Origin: an uncultured Porphyromonadaceae bacterium
GTDB lineage: Bacteria; Bacteroidota; Bacteroidia; Bacteroidales; Muribaculaceae
Direction of reading: 5' to 3'
NCBI GenBank assembly: GCA_947174305.1
Contig: CAMWIH010000002.1
Coordinates: 1 to 46,789 of the forward strand
Length of the DNA: 46,789 bases
A program made the translations under genes and the position numbers. Numbering within the stretch: the stretch's first letter is position 1; every line of letters starts with the position of its first letter. The notes beneath the pieces are model-generated. The model worked only from the letters and a program-made list of their open reading frames with translations. It was not told the DNA's origin and ran no database searches. Below are positions 9,434 through 18,087 of the stretch, piece after piece.

Positions 9434-11098
9434 ATGAATCCTACCCGAAAAAGATATTTCCTTACATTGATGTTACTTTCTCTCTTTACGGTTTGTGCGT
9501 GGCCAACCACAATCTCGAAAGAGTTAAGGATATACCCTTATCAAGATCCTCAGGAACTGATGGACAAAGCCGAAGAGTACCTCACAAAAAATATTACCGA
9601 CAGCGCCTTGATGTGTTACACAGCCGTTATCGGCCAATTCCCCGATAAGATTCCTGATGAATATCGTTCAACCGTCATTACCGCACTCAACGGCATCGGA
9701 CTCATCCATTACCTCAATGGCCACAATAGCGAGGCTTATTCCAACTTTGCTCAGTCCATTGATCTTGATGAGAGAGCCGATTCCCCGGGATACATTAACA
9801 TTGCCGGTCTGTTGCATTATTATGGAGACGAGGAAAAGAGCATTGAATATCTGAAAAAAGGATTTGACGCTGCCGTAAATAAAGGAAACCAGTATTATCT
9901 CTGCCTCTCTTTTATCAATCTTGTAAACTCTGCTTTCACCACCGGCGACACCTCTCACCTGAAAGATTTGACCTCCCGTTTCCGTGCCTCTCTTAAAGAC
10001 AAGGACACTCCCGAAAGTCGATATGCCTTACAGTTGGCCTATGCTATCGAATCAGCTGAAGCCGGCAACTATCAAATGGCTGTGGAGCATCTGAAGAAAG
10101 TGCCTTCTGTGCTTGATGGATTCTTCCTGCGCGACAGAGCCATTTTCGACACCAATGCCAATATCGCCAGAATGTTTCAGAAGGCAAACATGGCTGACTC
10201 TGCCATGCATTATATGAAGAAAGCGGAAATCTTTGCCTCCTCACAACGGCAATCCGATATGATTATCGAAATAACAAAAGAGCTTTCTTCATTATGCGCC
10301 TTAAACGGGGATAGTGCCGGCTGGAGAAAATACAGATACAGATGGCTCGAACTTCAGGACTCACTCTTCGACATTAAAGGGATGAGGGAAGTTCATAATC
10401 TTGAAATGAGCTATGAGGCACAACGCTTTGGAAAGAAGATAGAACACCTCACAATAGAGAAAAATTTCAGGATGAAATTGATTATCCTGTCTGTTATTGG
10501 AATTGTCATCTTGACCGTCATGCTTATTATCGTATTGAGATACAATAAGAAGCTGGTGGATAAGAACCACAATCTGTTTCAAAAGAATCTTGATATTTTA
10601 GCCTTGAAGAAATCAGGTTCCGATAGTCATCCCCTCCCCGATGAAACTATTCAGGAGAGCACCATCCCTGCAGATCAAGAGGAGGATAAGAATACCTACA
10701 TTCTATCTGAAAGTGATATGGATTCTCTTTGGAACCGCATCAAGACAGTGATGGAAGATGAAAGTGCTTTCTGCGACCAGGACTTTTCTATGCAAAAACT
10801 TGCAGAACTCGTCAATAGCAACACTAAATACATATCCCAGACAATAAACCATAAGACCGGTCAGAAGTTTACTTCATACCTTAGTGAAAAAAGGATTGAT
10901 GTGGCATGCCAAAGATTCATTGACAATGAAACTTACGGACACGTGACCCTCGAAGCTATCATAGCAGATGTTGGTTACAAATCAAGAAGCTCCTTTATCA
11001 AGGCTTTTAAACGATATACCGGACTGACCCCATCTGAATATCGTAAAATCGCTCTTGAAAAAGCCACAGAAGCCTCTCGGAAGAGTCCCTTGGCCTAA
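9434..11098 (+). CDS. TPR-containing transmembrane AraC-family regulator
   Basis: Signal/TPR region, TM segment LIILSVIGIVILTVMLIIVL, C-terminal AraC HTH (DVGYKSRSSFIKAFKRYTGLTPSEYRK). Confidence 0.88.
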   Translation: MNPTRKRYFLTLMLLSLFTVCAWPTTISKELRIYPYQDPQELMDKAEEYLTKNITDSALMCYTAVIGQFPDKIPDEYRSTVITALNGIGLIHYLNGHNSEAYSNFAQSIDLDERADSPGYINIAGLLHYYGDEEKSIEYLKKGFDAAVNKGNQYYLCLSFINLVNSAFTTGDTSHLKDLTSRFRASLKDKDTPESRYALQLAYAIESAEAGNYQMAVEHLKKVPSVLDGFFLRDRAIFDTNANIARMFQKANMADSAMHYMKKAEIFASSQRQSDMIIEITKELSSLCALNGDSAGWRKYRYRWLELQDSLFDIKGMREVHNLEMSYEAQRFGKKIEHLTIEKNFRMKLIILSVIGIVILTVMLIIVLRYNKKLVDKNHNLFQKNLDILALKKSGSDSHPLPDETIQESTIPADQEEDKNTYILSESDMDSLWNRIKTVMEDESAFCDQDFSMQKLAELVNSNTKYISQTINHKTGQKFTSYLSEKRIDVACQRFIDNETYGHVTLEAIIADVGYKSRSSFIKAFKRYTGLTPSEYRKIALEKATEASRKSPLA

Positions 11099-11151
11099 AC
11101 CATACTCCTTATTCTCTTGTTAAAATAGAAAAGTAAAATCCATTATAGACT

Positions 11152-11550
11152 ATGAAAACTAAACTTCAGAAAGCAATAGAGAAAAAAGATATAGAGGGCG
11201 CCCGGGCGCTTGTCATAGAACTCATAGAAAAGCATCCCGATAAAAGGTCGTCGCTTGATGCCGTGACAATGTTAGTCAGGAACTTCCCCGAAGTATTTGA
11301 GGAGGATGAAAACGATATGCGCGATATCGAGCGCAAAGACTATTCCCAAGCCATCAAGTCTCGTCTCACCGACCGCCTCAAAGAGAATTTCTCACGCGAA
11401 AAGCTTTCCATTTTTGTGGATATGGCCGTTTCAATGGCGCGTCATCCAAATGAAAAAGCCCTCCCGCTAAATGAAGATATAGTGGGAGAACTTATAGCCG
11501 ACGAATTTTCAGTTCCTACAGTCGGAAGCCCCGAAGGATCCGAAAAATAA
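11152..11550 (+). CDS. Hypothetical protein next to the phage-like cassette
   Basis: 132 aa intact ORF, charged helical composition; no family recognised. Confidence 0.6.
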   Translation: MKTKLQKAIEKKDIEGARALVIELIEKHPDKRSSLDAVTMLVRNFPEVFEEDENDMRDIERKDYSQAIKSRLTDRLKENFSREKLSIFVDMAVSMARHPNEKALPLNEDIVGELIADEFSVPTVGSPEGSEK

Positions 11551-11636
11551 ATAGCGAAGCTGTTCCGTTCCGGAGCTTTGCGCCGGTAAGCCTCTTCACT
11601 CTCGCGAAGCTGTTTCCGCCGGCGGCTGTGCCGCTG

Positions 11637-12035
11637 TCATAATTCGGAAATTTCGAAGCAGGGGCAAGCCTTGGCTGCAAATTCCTTGTGCCCATGCAAA
11701 GTGGCTTCCGGAAATTCCTTCCTGAGCTTCGCCACCAGCTCCCTGAGAGCCCGCTTCTGCGCATCGGTGCGCGTATCCTTTGGAAGAAGATGTCGCGCAT
11801 CAAGTCCCCCCACATAACACACCCCGATGGAATTTTTGTTCTGACCAAGGCAATGCGCCCCAACCTCCTCAACCGGGCGACCAGCGTGAACACTGCCGTC
11901 GAGATAAACCACATAATGATATCCGATCGTGCGGAAACCGCGTTGCCGGTGCCACGACCGGATATCATCTACTGTTACCTCCCTCCCTTCAGGAGTGGCG
12001 CTACAATGCAGAATTATCTTATCTATCTTTCTCAT
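11637..12035 (-). CDS. N-acetylmuramoyl-L-alanine amidase (Amidase_2 type, endolysin-like)
   Basis: IILHCSATPEG...GYHYVVYLDG...LHGHKEFAAKACPCF. Confidence 0.88.
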   Translation of the reverse strand: MRKIDKIILHCSATPEGREVTVDDIRSWHRQRGFRTIGYHYVVYLDGSVHAGRPVEEVGAHCLGQNKNSIGVCYVGGLDARHLLPKDTRTDAQKRALRELVAKLRKEFPEATLHGHKEFAAKACPCFEISEL

Positions 12036-12288
12036 CTTCTTTTATTTTTAAATCATCCCTAACTATAATCTTCCTGCGGAAATCACCGCGCAAAGCATTC
12101 ACGTGTACCGAGATTCCCAATATCGAGCCCACGAAGAGTGAAATCTCCCCGAAAGCATAAAGCACCGAGGAATTGATCTCCCCCTCGGGCGGTGACACGA
12201 AACTCATAAAAAGCAATACAAGCCCGCACACCATAGTGCCTACGGCCAAGCCGTATGAAATCTTCTCTTTCGTTGTCAATGTCTTCAT
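12019..12288 (-). CDS. Small two-TM protein, holin-like
   Basis: Two hydrophobic segments; overlaps the amidase ORF as in holin/endolysin pairs. Confidence 0.55.
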   Translation of the reverse strand: MKTLTTKEKISYGLAVGTMVCGLVLLFMSFVSPPEGEINSSVLYAFGEISLFVGSILGISVHVNALRGDFRRKIIVRDDLKIKEDEKDR

Positions 12289-12322
12289 CTCCTCTTATAT
12301 ATTGCCATTCTTTTGAAATTCT

Positions 12323-12886
12323 TCATCCTCTTATATTCTTTATTATCTCCACTATCTTATCAAGAAGCCTCCCTTTCAGGGATGGAGGGAAAAGCAGCAT
12401 CCCCTCCTCAAATCGCGGACGCGGAATATACCCTCCCTCCGCAACTTTGCTCCCCGCGCCGCTACCGAAAATCTCCAAGGCACGTTTCCCATCTTTATGG
12501 GTCAGAGCCACCGCCGGAGAGGAATGGTTTGCGCCGCCTCTTCGCAGCCAGTGCCGCCGAAGGCTAACAGCCACATCGCCGGATTCAGCCACGTGCGTCA
12601 CGCCCTCCGGCCAGTCGCTCATCCTGATATACACCAGACGCATAAAATCATCTGGCAACAGGAAGAGAGACCCGGAGGTCGCTCCTCCAATCGGAAGCCC
12701 CTCTCCGAAATCACGTGCCTCTGCCGATAATATCACTCTCTCCGCGGCATCAACCATCACCCCCTTTATCAGGGAGCGAAGGTCGAACCAAGGGGAGCCA
12801 TACTCAACGGCATCATCAAGCACTGCAGGCGATTCATCAAGCCGAATCAGCACTGCCTCAACTATTTCATCTATCGAAATTCTCAT
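12323..12886 (-). CDS. Hypothetical phage-like protein, possible head-completion/adaptor
   Basis: 187 aa; position between capsid and lysis genes on the same strand. Confidence 0.5.
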   Translation of the reverse strand: MRISIDEIVEAVLIRLDESPAVLDDAVEYGSPWFDLRSLIKGVMVDAAERVILSAEARDFGEGLPIGGATSGSLFLLPDDFMRLVYIRMSDWPEGVTHVAESGDVAVSLRRHWLRRGGANHSSPAVALTHKDGKRALEIFGSGAGSKVAEGGYIPRPRFEEGMLLFPPSLKGRLLDKIVEIIKNIRG

Positions 12887-12919
12887 CTCTTCTTCACCCT
12901 GAAATCAAGCTTCTAAGAA

Positions 12920-13189
12920 TTATCTCTTCTCTTTCTTAAAGGCAACCATTCCGATTTGTGGAGAAACTTCTTCCTCCTCCGTCTCGATAAGCCGAATCTT
13001 CTTGCTCTTGAAATAGTGGCTATTCTCTATCATCTTCATCACAACAGGATTGCTGGTGGTGAAAGTGGCGGGAGTCACGCCATAGCCCGACAGGCTCCCG
13101 CCACTGAACCGCACCCTTACTATGTTGTGACCCGTAGGAATCAGGGCTATCCACTCCATCATCCCCATCACTCCGTAAGTTGCTTTCAT
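12920..13189 (-). CDS. Small hypothetical protein, phage cassette
   Basis: 89 aa, same strand, just downstream of the capsid gene. Confidence 0.5.
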   Translation of the reverse strand: MKATYGVMGMMEWIALIPTGHNIVRVRFSGGSLSGYGVTPATFTTSNPVVMKMIENSHYFKSKKIRLIETEEEEVSPQIGMVAFKKEKR

Positions 13190-13237
13190 CGCTTCTCAAT
13201 TTTTAAGTAATTAGTGAAATAAAATAATGTTTCCTAA

Positions 13238-14743
13238 TCATTCCGCTGTAATCTCCCCGGTGAAGAGACTCCACGTTTTGACCATGTCTCCATCTTCACT
13301 CTCCTCTACAGTCATCTTCCACATCTGACCGCTTCTCGCTTTCGGAGAAATCCCGGGGCAGTCGCACGTGAGATAATACACATCCCCCTCTTCGGCATCT
13401 GTCGGTGCCTCCTCACTGCTCCAGAGCTTTATGCCCAATGCTGAGCCGGTGGCGTGCTCGCTGTCTCCGTCAATCCAGATATGACAGCTCCCCTTCAGGG
13501 CGAGTGCATCCCAGATAAGGATTCCGTTTCGGGTTGCCTCCTCACCCTCTACACGGTCGGAGAAGCTATGTTCCGAACTATACACGTAATGCACCAGCCT
13601 GTCTTCTCCTATCAGTGCCCCGCTGTTGTTCCATCCAAGACGGTCGAGCGTGGGTTCGCGCTTGATCTCTATGTCACCGAATACGGTGTGGAAGTTTGTC
13701 ACCGTCCAGCCCAGGGAATTGGTCTTGGTGGTGATCTGAATCTCCGGATGCTTGCTGAAATCTATGCACTGAATCTGCTCAAGAAGGTTCTTTCCCGCAA
13801 GAAGCAAGGCCGACTTTGGCACATCCTCTCCGGTGAAGAACATCTTTGCCATGGCTATCACATCCTCAACCGTCCAGCGTCCCTTGTGCATCAGCTCGCG
13901 CTTGAACTGCCAACGCAAACCCTCGGTGCAATAAACATACTGAAAACCCATCCTGGGAACCTGCAACTTAAACTTCCCTGCGCGCCCGGCCCAGAGCGTA
14001 CGGTTACCTCTCACCTTGAAGTTCGCTATCGCCTGCTCGGCTATGACCGCCTTGGAGAATGGTATGCGTTTCTTCTGCGAATCGAAGTAGTCGCTCACAA
14101 CTTGATTCATGCCCCGTTTCTGCAGATATACCCGTGTGGGCTGAGGCACAATCAGGTCGGGATCAACCTCCTTCTGGGTTTCATAGAGAGAGTTGGCAAG
14201 GATTACGATTTTAGTTCCTGCCGGGATGCGCGGAATAAGGCTGACCTCATCTTCCGGGCTGTTTTTCTTACCATTCACCGCCCTCACTATCGGACAGTTT
14301 GTGGCATTATCCCGATCCACAACAAAGAGCATCAGGCTCTGACCTACCGTGGGATACTGCCCCGTGACATCATATCCGTCAATCCCTTTCACAAGTAGCG
14401 TGCTGTAGGGTCGTGGAAGGTTCTGGTCGGAAGGGGCGAGCGGGAGGATGGTCTGTGTGGCCGACTGCAACTCAATATCCTCGCTGACAGTGATCATGCT
14501 CCTCGGCTCATCAATCATGTAATGCTCCACTTCCGGACTGTTCACCTTCACCCTCTTCGCTTTCAGCATGAGGTTCATCAGAGGGGTGTCGTCGGAATTG
14601 AACCTGAATAGCTCCTCATCTATGTCGCTCTCTATGAAAGCTCCGGGATTGATACCTCCTGATGCCTCCGAAGCGCCTGTAACGGTTACTGCCTGGCCGG
14701 GAAGATGGTCGGATACTCCTGCATTTCCAATTGTTCTTTTCAT
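13238..14743 (-). CDS. Probable phage major capsid protein
   Basis: 501 aa; N-term GAFIESDIDEELFRFNSDDTPLMNLMLKAKR resembles Bacteroidales phage capsid-type proteins; downstream of an acidic scaffold-like ORF and next to terminase genes. Confidence 0.65.
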   Translation of the reverse strand: MKRTIGNAGVSDHLPGQAVTVTGASEASGGINPGAFIESDIDEELFRFNSDDTPLMNLMLKAKRVKVNSPEVEHYMIDEPRSMITVSEDIELQSATQTILPLAPSDQNLPRPYSTLLVKGIDGYDVTGQYPTVGQSLMLFVVDRDNATNCPIVRAVNGKKNSPEDEVSLIPRIPAGTKIVILANSLYETQKEVDPDLIVPQPTRVYLQKRGMNQVVSDYFDSQKKRIPFSKAVIAEQAIANFKVRGNRTLWAGRAGKFKLQVPRMGFQYVYCTEGLRWQFKRELMHKGRWTVEDVIAMAKMFFTGEDVPKSALLLAGKNLLEQIQCIDFSKHPEIQITTKTNSLGWTVTNFHTVFGDIEIKREPTLDRLGWNNSGALIGEDRLVHYVYSSEHSFSDRVEGEEATRNGILIWDALALKGSCHIWIDGDSEHATGSALGIKLWSSEEAPTDAEEGDVYYLTCDCPGISPKARSGQMWKMTVEESEDGDMVKTWSLFTGEITAE

Positions 14744-14838
14744 CTCTTTTAAGTTTTAGTGATTGTTATTAGTGATTATTTTTGCTGTTTTAATTAATGA
14801 TTATCAACCTTTATCGTCTGTTTTGAGAGGTTAAGGGA

Positions 14839-15411
14839 TTATCTTCTCGCACTTTCCGCCAAGGAGAATATTCCACGGTTCCTCTTCTCCGAGCTTCCTC
14901 CACGACTTTCAAGGTGAGGCACCCCGTCGCTCGCCCCGACGCTTCGCATCTTTGCCTCGATATTGGCATTGCGACCCCTCAGCTCAGCTTCCCGAACCTC
15001 CTCGGCCAGACGGCGGTCATAACCCTGACCCTTCATCAGCACCTCCACCATATCGAGTGTGGGCTTCCCATTGCGGCATGCGTTCCCGATGTTGAAAAGC
15101 ATCAGGAGCGAGGAATCTATCTCTTCAGCCGATACGCCGCTCCCTCTCGCATATCCCTCCAATGAGGCCATAAAGTTTTCCATCTTGTCATCAATCCGGA
15201 AATCCTTTTCATCCTTGAGCAGGGCAAAGGTCTGGGGATAGATAGCGAACAAGCGTTCTATTTCTCCCAATCTTTCCTCATCTTTGCTCTCTGTTTCCTC
15301 TTTTTTCGGCTCCTGATTCTCTGTTTCCTCATTTTTAGGCTCTTCGCTCTCTTCCATCGGATTTTGTGTTCCTTCAAACTCAAAATCATCTCTCATCTCC
15401 ATTTTTTCCAT
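14839..15411 (-). CDS. Acidic scaffold-like protein (start trimmed to Met-13 of the ORF)
   Basis: E/K-rich N-terminal half, directly upstream of the capsid gene. The called ORF start at 15447 lies next to a -7-like element (15444-15452). Confidence 0.55.
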   Translation of the reverse strand: MEKMEMRDDFEFEGTQNPMEESEEPKNEETENQEPKKEETESKDEERLGEIERLFAIYPQTFALLKDEKDFRIDDKMENFMASLEGYARGSGVSAEEIDSSLLMLFNIGNACRNGKPTLDMVEVLMKGQGYDRRLAEEVREAELRGRNANIEAKMRSVGASDGVPHLESRGGSSEKRNRGIFSLAESARR

Positions 15412-15505
15412 ATCTGTATTCTTGTTTCGTTTTTGATTACGTTGCAAAATTACAACCGGATTTTGCAGCAGAATCCTTAAATCTTTACAAATGCTAAAAA
15501 TATTA

Positions 15506-15537
15506 TTTGCATTGTTAAATATTTATATTAACTTTGC
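15506..15537 (+). promoter_or_regulatory. Bacteroidetes-type promoter for the terminase operon
   Basis: TTTG (15506-15509), 19-nt spacer, TAACTTTGC (15529-15537). Confidence 0.7.
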
Positions 15538-15575
15538 ATCCGATAACGATATTTTCACTATTACTTATTTTATTT

Positions 15576-15983
15576 ATGAGAAAGATTGGAGCAGTATCCG
15601 AATTCGGATCAAAAAGAGACGCGGAGCTTTGGCAAGCCTACCGCCGCGCAATCGCCACATCGGGCGTGGTTTCAACAGAGGCCCTTTACGAGATGACGGC
15701 CTGTTCGCCGGCTTCCCGTTTCTGGGTGAGCGAAAGGCGCGCATCGGAGGTGATGGGGGCGATAATAAGGGGCGTGTCGATCAGCTTTATGAGCCCCACA
15801 CGGCAAGAGATGTTTCGTGAAATATTCAACCGTTTCATCCGATACAGGAGCAAGTTCCCCAAATCATCCATCTATGAGGCAACTTTCCATGCAGTCAACA
15901 CCCCGGCCCCGAAATTCTATCTCACTCCCAAAACAGTAAAAATCATCCTCTGCCGTTTAAGGCGTCAAAGACTTGGAAAATGA
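15576..15983 (+). CDS. Small terminase subunit-like protein
   Basis: Basic, helical, about 135 aa, immediately upstream of the large terminase. Start trimmed to MRKIGAVSEFG, because the called start lies within the -7 element. Confidence 0.55.
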   Translation: MRKIGAVSEFGSKRDAELWQAYRRAIATSGVVSTEALYEMTACSPASRFWVSERRASEVMGAIIRGVSISFMSPTRQEMFREIFNRFIRYRSKFPKSSIYEATFHAVNTPAPKFYLTPKTVKIILCRLRRQRLGK

Positions 15984-17992
15984 ATGCAGAAGCTATAATA
16001 ATTGAGAATGAACGGCGTAAAGCCCGTAATTCAGCACCCTTTGATCCCATCTCGGGGCGTGGCTCAGTGGGTCCGCGTTTAAAGATTACGAGGAATGGCG
16101 CGGAATTGTGGGTGCCTGAGACCATGCGGCAAATACCCGGGCTCGAAACTCTTTCCGACACAATCTTTGAGCGCAAACGCATTCTTCACGATTTCCCTTA
16201 CTGGGCCGCAAAATATGCCTACATAAAGTCGAAAGGTGGTGGGGATGACCGTTTGTTTGTGCTGAACCGCCCCCAACGAAAGCTTGTGGAACAGCTCGAA
16301 AGCGTGCGCAGGGCCGGAAAACCTATACGTCTCCTTTTGTTGAAGGCAAGACAATGGGGTGGCTCCACTTGCGTGCAGCTATATATGATATGGTTGCAAC
16401 TGGTCCACGAAAAGGGTTTGAATTCACTCATAATCGCTCATCAGGCTTCGGCCACCGATGAGATCAAGGATATGTTCGACCGCCTTATGCTCTCCTATCC
16501 CCTCGAGTTGCTATATGATGAGGATGAGGAACACGGAGAAAAGGAGCCAAAGACTGTCGGAGTGGGGAAATCAAGGACTATAACGCGCGTGCCTCAGCGT
16601 AAATGTAAAATCAAGGTGGGTTCTGCCGAACGTCCCGATTCCTGCCGCGGGGGAGACTATAATCTCGTTCACTGCTCTGAGGTGGGTATATGGAAAGCCA
16701 CGGCGGGAAAGTCGCCCGAGAGGATTGCCCGCGCCGCCTGTGCCGGAATACTCCTCTCCCCTTTGACCATGATTGTGTATGAATCAACAGCAAATGGCAC
16801 AGGCAATTTCTTCCATCGTGAATATGAGGCGGCCAAGAGTGGATCATCTCAATTTGACCCTCTCTTCATCTCTTGGTTTGACATTGATCAGTATGCTCTC
16901 GAACTCAAGGATCCGCGCGGATTCGCCGAGCGATTGCTGGTCAATAAAGACTCTGAAGGGGCTGTCTCCGACCGTCAGCAACCCGGTTCCTATCTATGGT
17001 GGCTTTGGGAAAAGGGTGCCACGCTCGAAGCCATTGCCTGGTATGTGGCCGAACGCTCCAAATATTCCGATCACGCGTTGATGGCCGCCGAATACCCTTC
17101 TGACGATGTGGAGGCTTTCGTGCACTCGGGGGCAAGCGTTTTTGACAAGTATAAGGTGGAGGATCTTCGGAAAGGGTGTCGCACACCTCGCTTCACCGGG
17201 GAGATTGATTCTCCGCTCAAGCCTCTCACCGGCCTTATCCCCGACTCCGGTTTCAGGAAACGTCAGCTTGCTGAAGTGGAGTTTTACGCAGGTGCAGGTG
17301 CCTGGAAGATTTGGGAGACTCCACAATATTCCTCCGGGTTTGAATCAAGATATGTGGCCGTGGTTGATGTCGGTGGACGCTCCGCTCAGTCTGACTGGTC
17401 GGTAATAGCGATTTTCGACCGTGAGCCGATGTTGCGTGGCGAGGGTCCCACGGTGGTGGCTCAATGGAGGGGGCATACGGATTTCGACCTCCTCGCATGG
17501 CGCGCCGCTTTGGGGGCTTCAATCTATGACGACGCACTGCTCGTGATCGAGAGCAACTCAATCGAGACACACGACCCGGCACGGAACACCGACGGCGACC
17601 AGTCGGGATTCTTTTTCAATCGTTTGCGCGACATATACCCAAACCTCTATTCCCGTCAGCGGAGCGAGGAGGATATCATGAGGAAGGCACCCCGTAAATT
17701 TGGCTTTCACACAAACCTCTCCACCAAGCCGCTAATTATCGCGACATTGGTGAAAGTGATTCGTGAGGGTCTTTACACCGAACGTGACTCTGACTGCATA
17801 GATGAATTCCTCGCCTATGAACGCAGGCAGAACGGAAGCTACGGTGCGATAGAAGGCTGTCACGACGACCTCCTGATGACACGCGCCATAGGCCTACATA
17901 TAATATTCCATGAACTTCCGGTGCCCGTGGCCCAAGCCATGAGTCATTCATCCCGGCAGAGGCCTCTCTCCTCTTCCCTATCCTCGTGGTGA
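15980..17992 (+). CDS. Phage terminase large subunit
   Basis: Walker A-like LLKARQWGGST; MIVYESTANGTGNFFHREYEAAK; RNase H-like nuclease motifs VVDVGGRSAQSDWSVI, LLVIESNSIE, CHDDLLMTRAIG. Confidence 0.88.
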   Translation: MNAEAIIIENERRKARNSAPFDPISGRGSVGPRLKITRNGAELWVPETMRQIPGLETLSDTIFERKRILHDFPYWAAKYAYIKSKGGGDDRLFVLNRPQRKLVEQLESVRRAGKPIRLLLLKARQWGGSTCVQLYMIWLQLVHEKGLNSLIIAHQASATDEIKDMFDRLMLSYPLELLYDEDEEHGEKEPKTVGVGKSRTITRVPQRKCKIKVGSAERPDSCRGGDYNLVHCSEVGIWKATAGKSPERIARAACAGILLSPLTMIVYESTANGTGNFFHREYEAAKSGSSQFDPLFISWFDIDQYALELKDPRGFAERLLVNKDSEGAVSDRQQPGSYLWWLWEKGATLEAIAWYVAERSKYSDHALMAAEYPSDDVEAFVHSGASVFDKYKVEDLRKGCRTPRFTGEIDSPLKPLTGLIPDSGFRKRQLAEVEFYAGAGAWKIWETPQYSSGFESRYVAVVDVGGRSAQSDWSVIAIFDREPMLRGEGPTVVAQWRGHTDFDLLAWRAALGASIYDDALLVIESNSIETHDPARNTDGDQSGFFFNRLRDIYPNLYSRQRSEEDIMRKAPRKFGFHTNLSTKPLIIATLVKVIREGLYTERDSDCIDEFLAYERRQNGSYGAIEGCHDDLLMTRAIGLHIIFHELPVPVAQAMSHSSRQRPLSSSLSSW

Positions 17993-18020
17993 CGGAATGA
18001 ACATAAAGATTGGCAAATGC

Positions 18021-18051
18021 TTTGCTTCAAAAGTTTTTTTTATTATCTTCG
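18021..18051 (+). promoter_or_regulatory. Likely aroB promoter
   Basis: TTTG (18021-18024), 19-nt spacer, TATCTTCG (one mismatch to TAnnTTTG). Confidence 0.5.
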
Positions 18052-18087
18052 CGAACCTCTCAAACCATTCTTCAAAAAATCATTCCT

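Noticed and set aside
13454-14398. 314-aa plus-strand ORF opposite the capsid gene
   Set aside because: Fully antisense to the capsid-like ORF; no domain motif or own promoter recognised. Treated as a shadow ORF.
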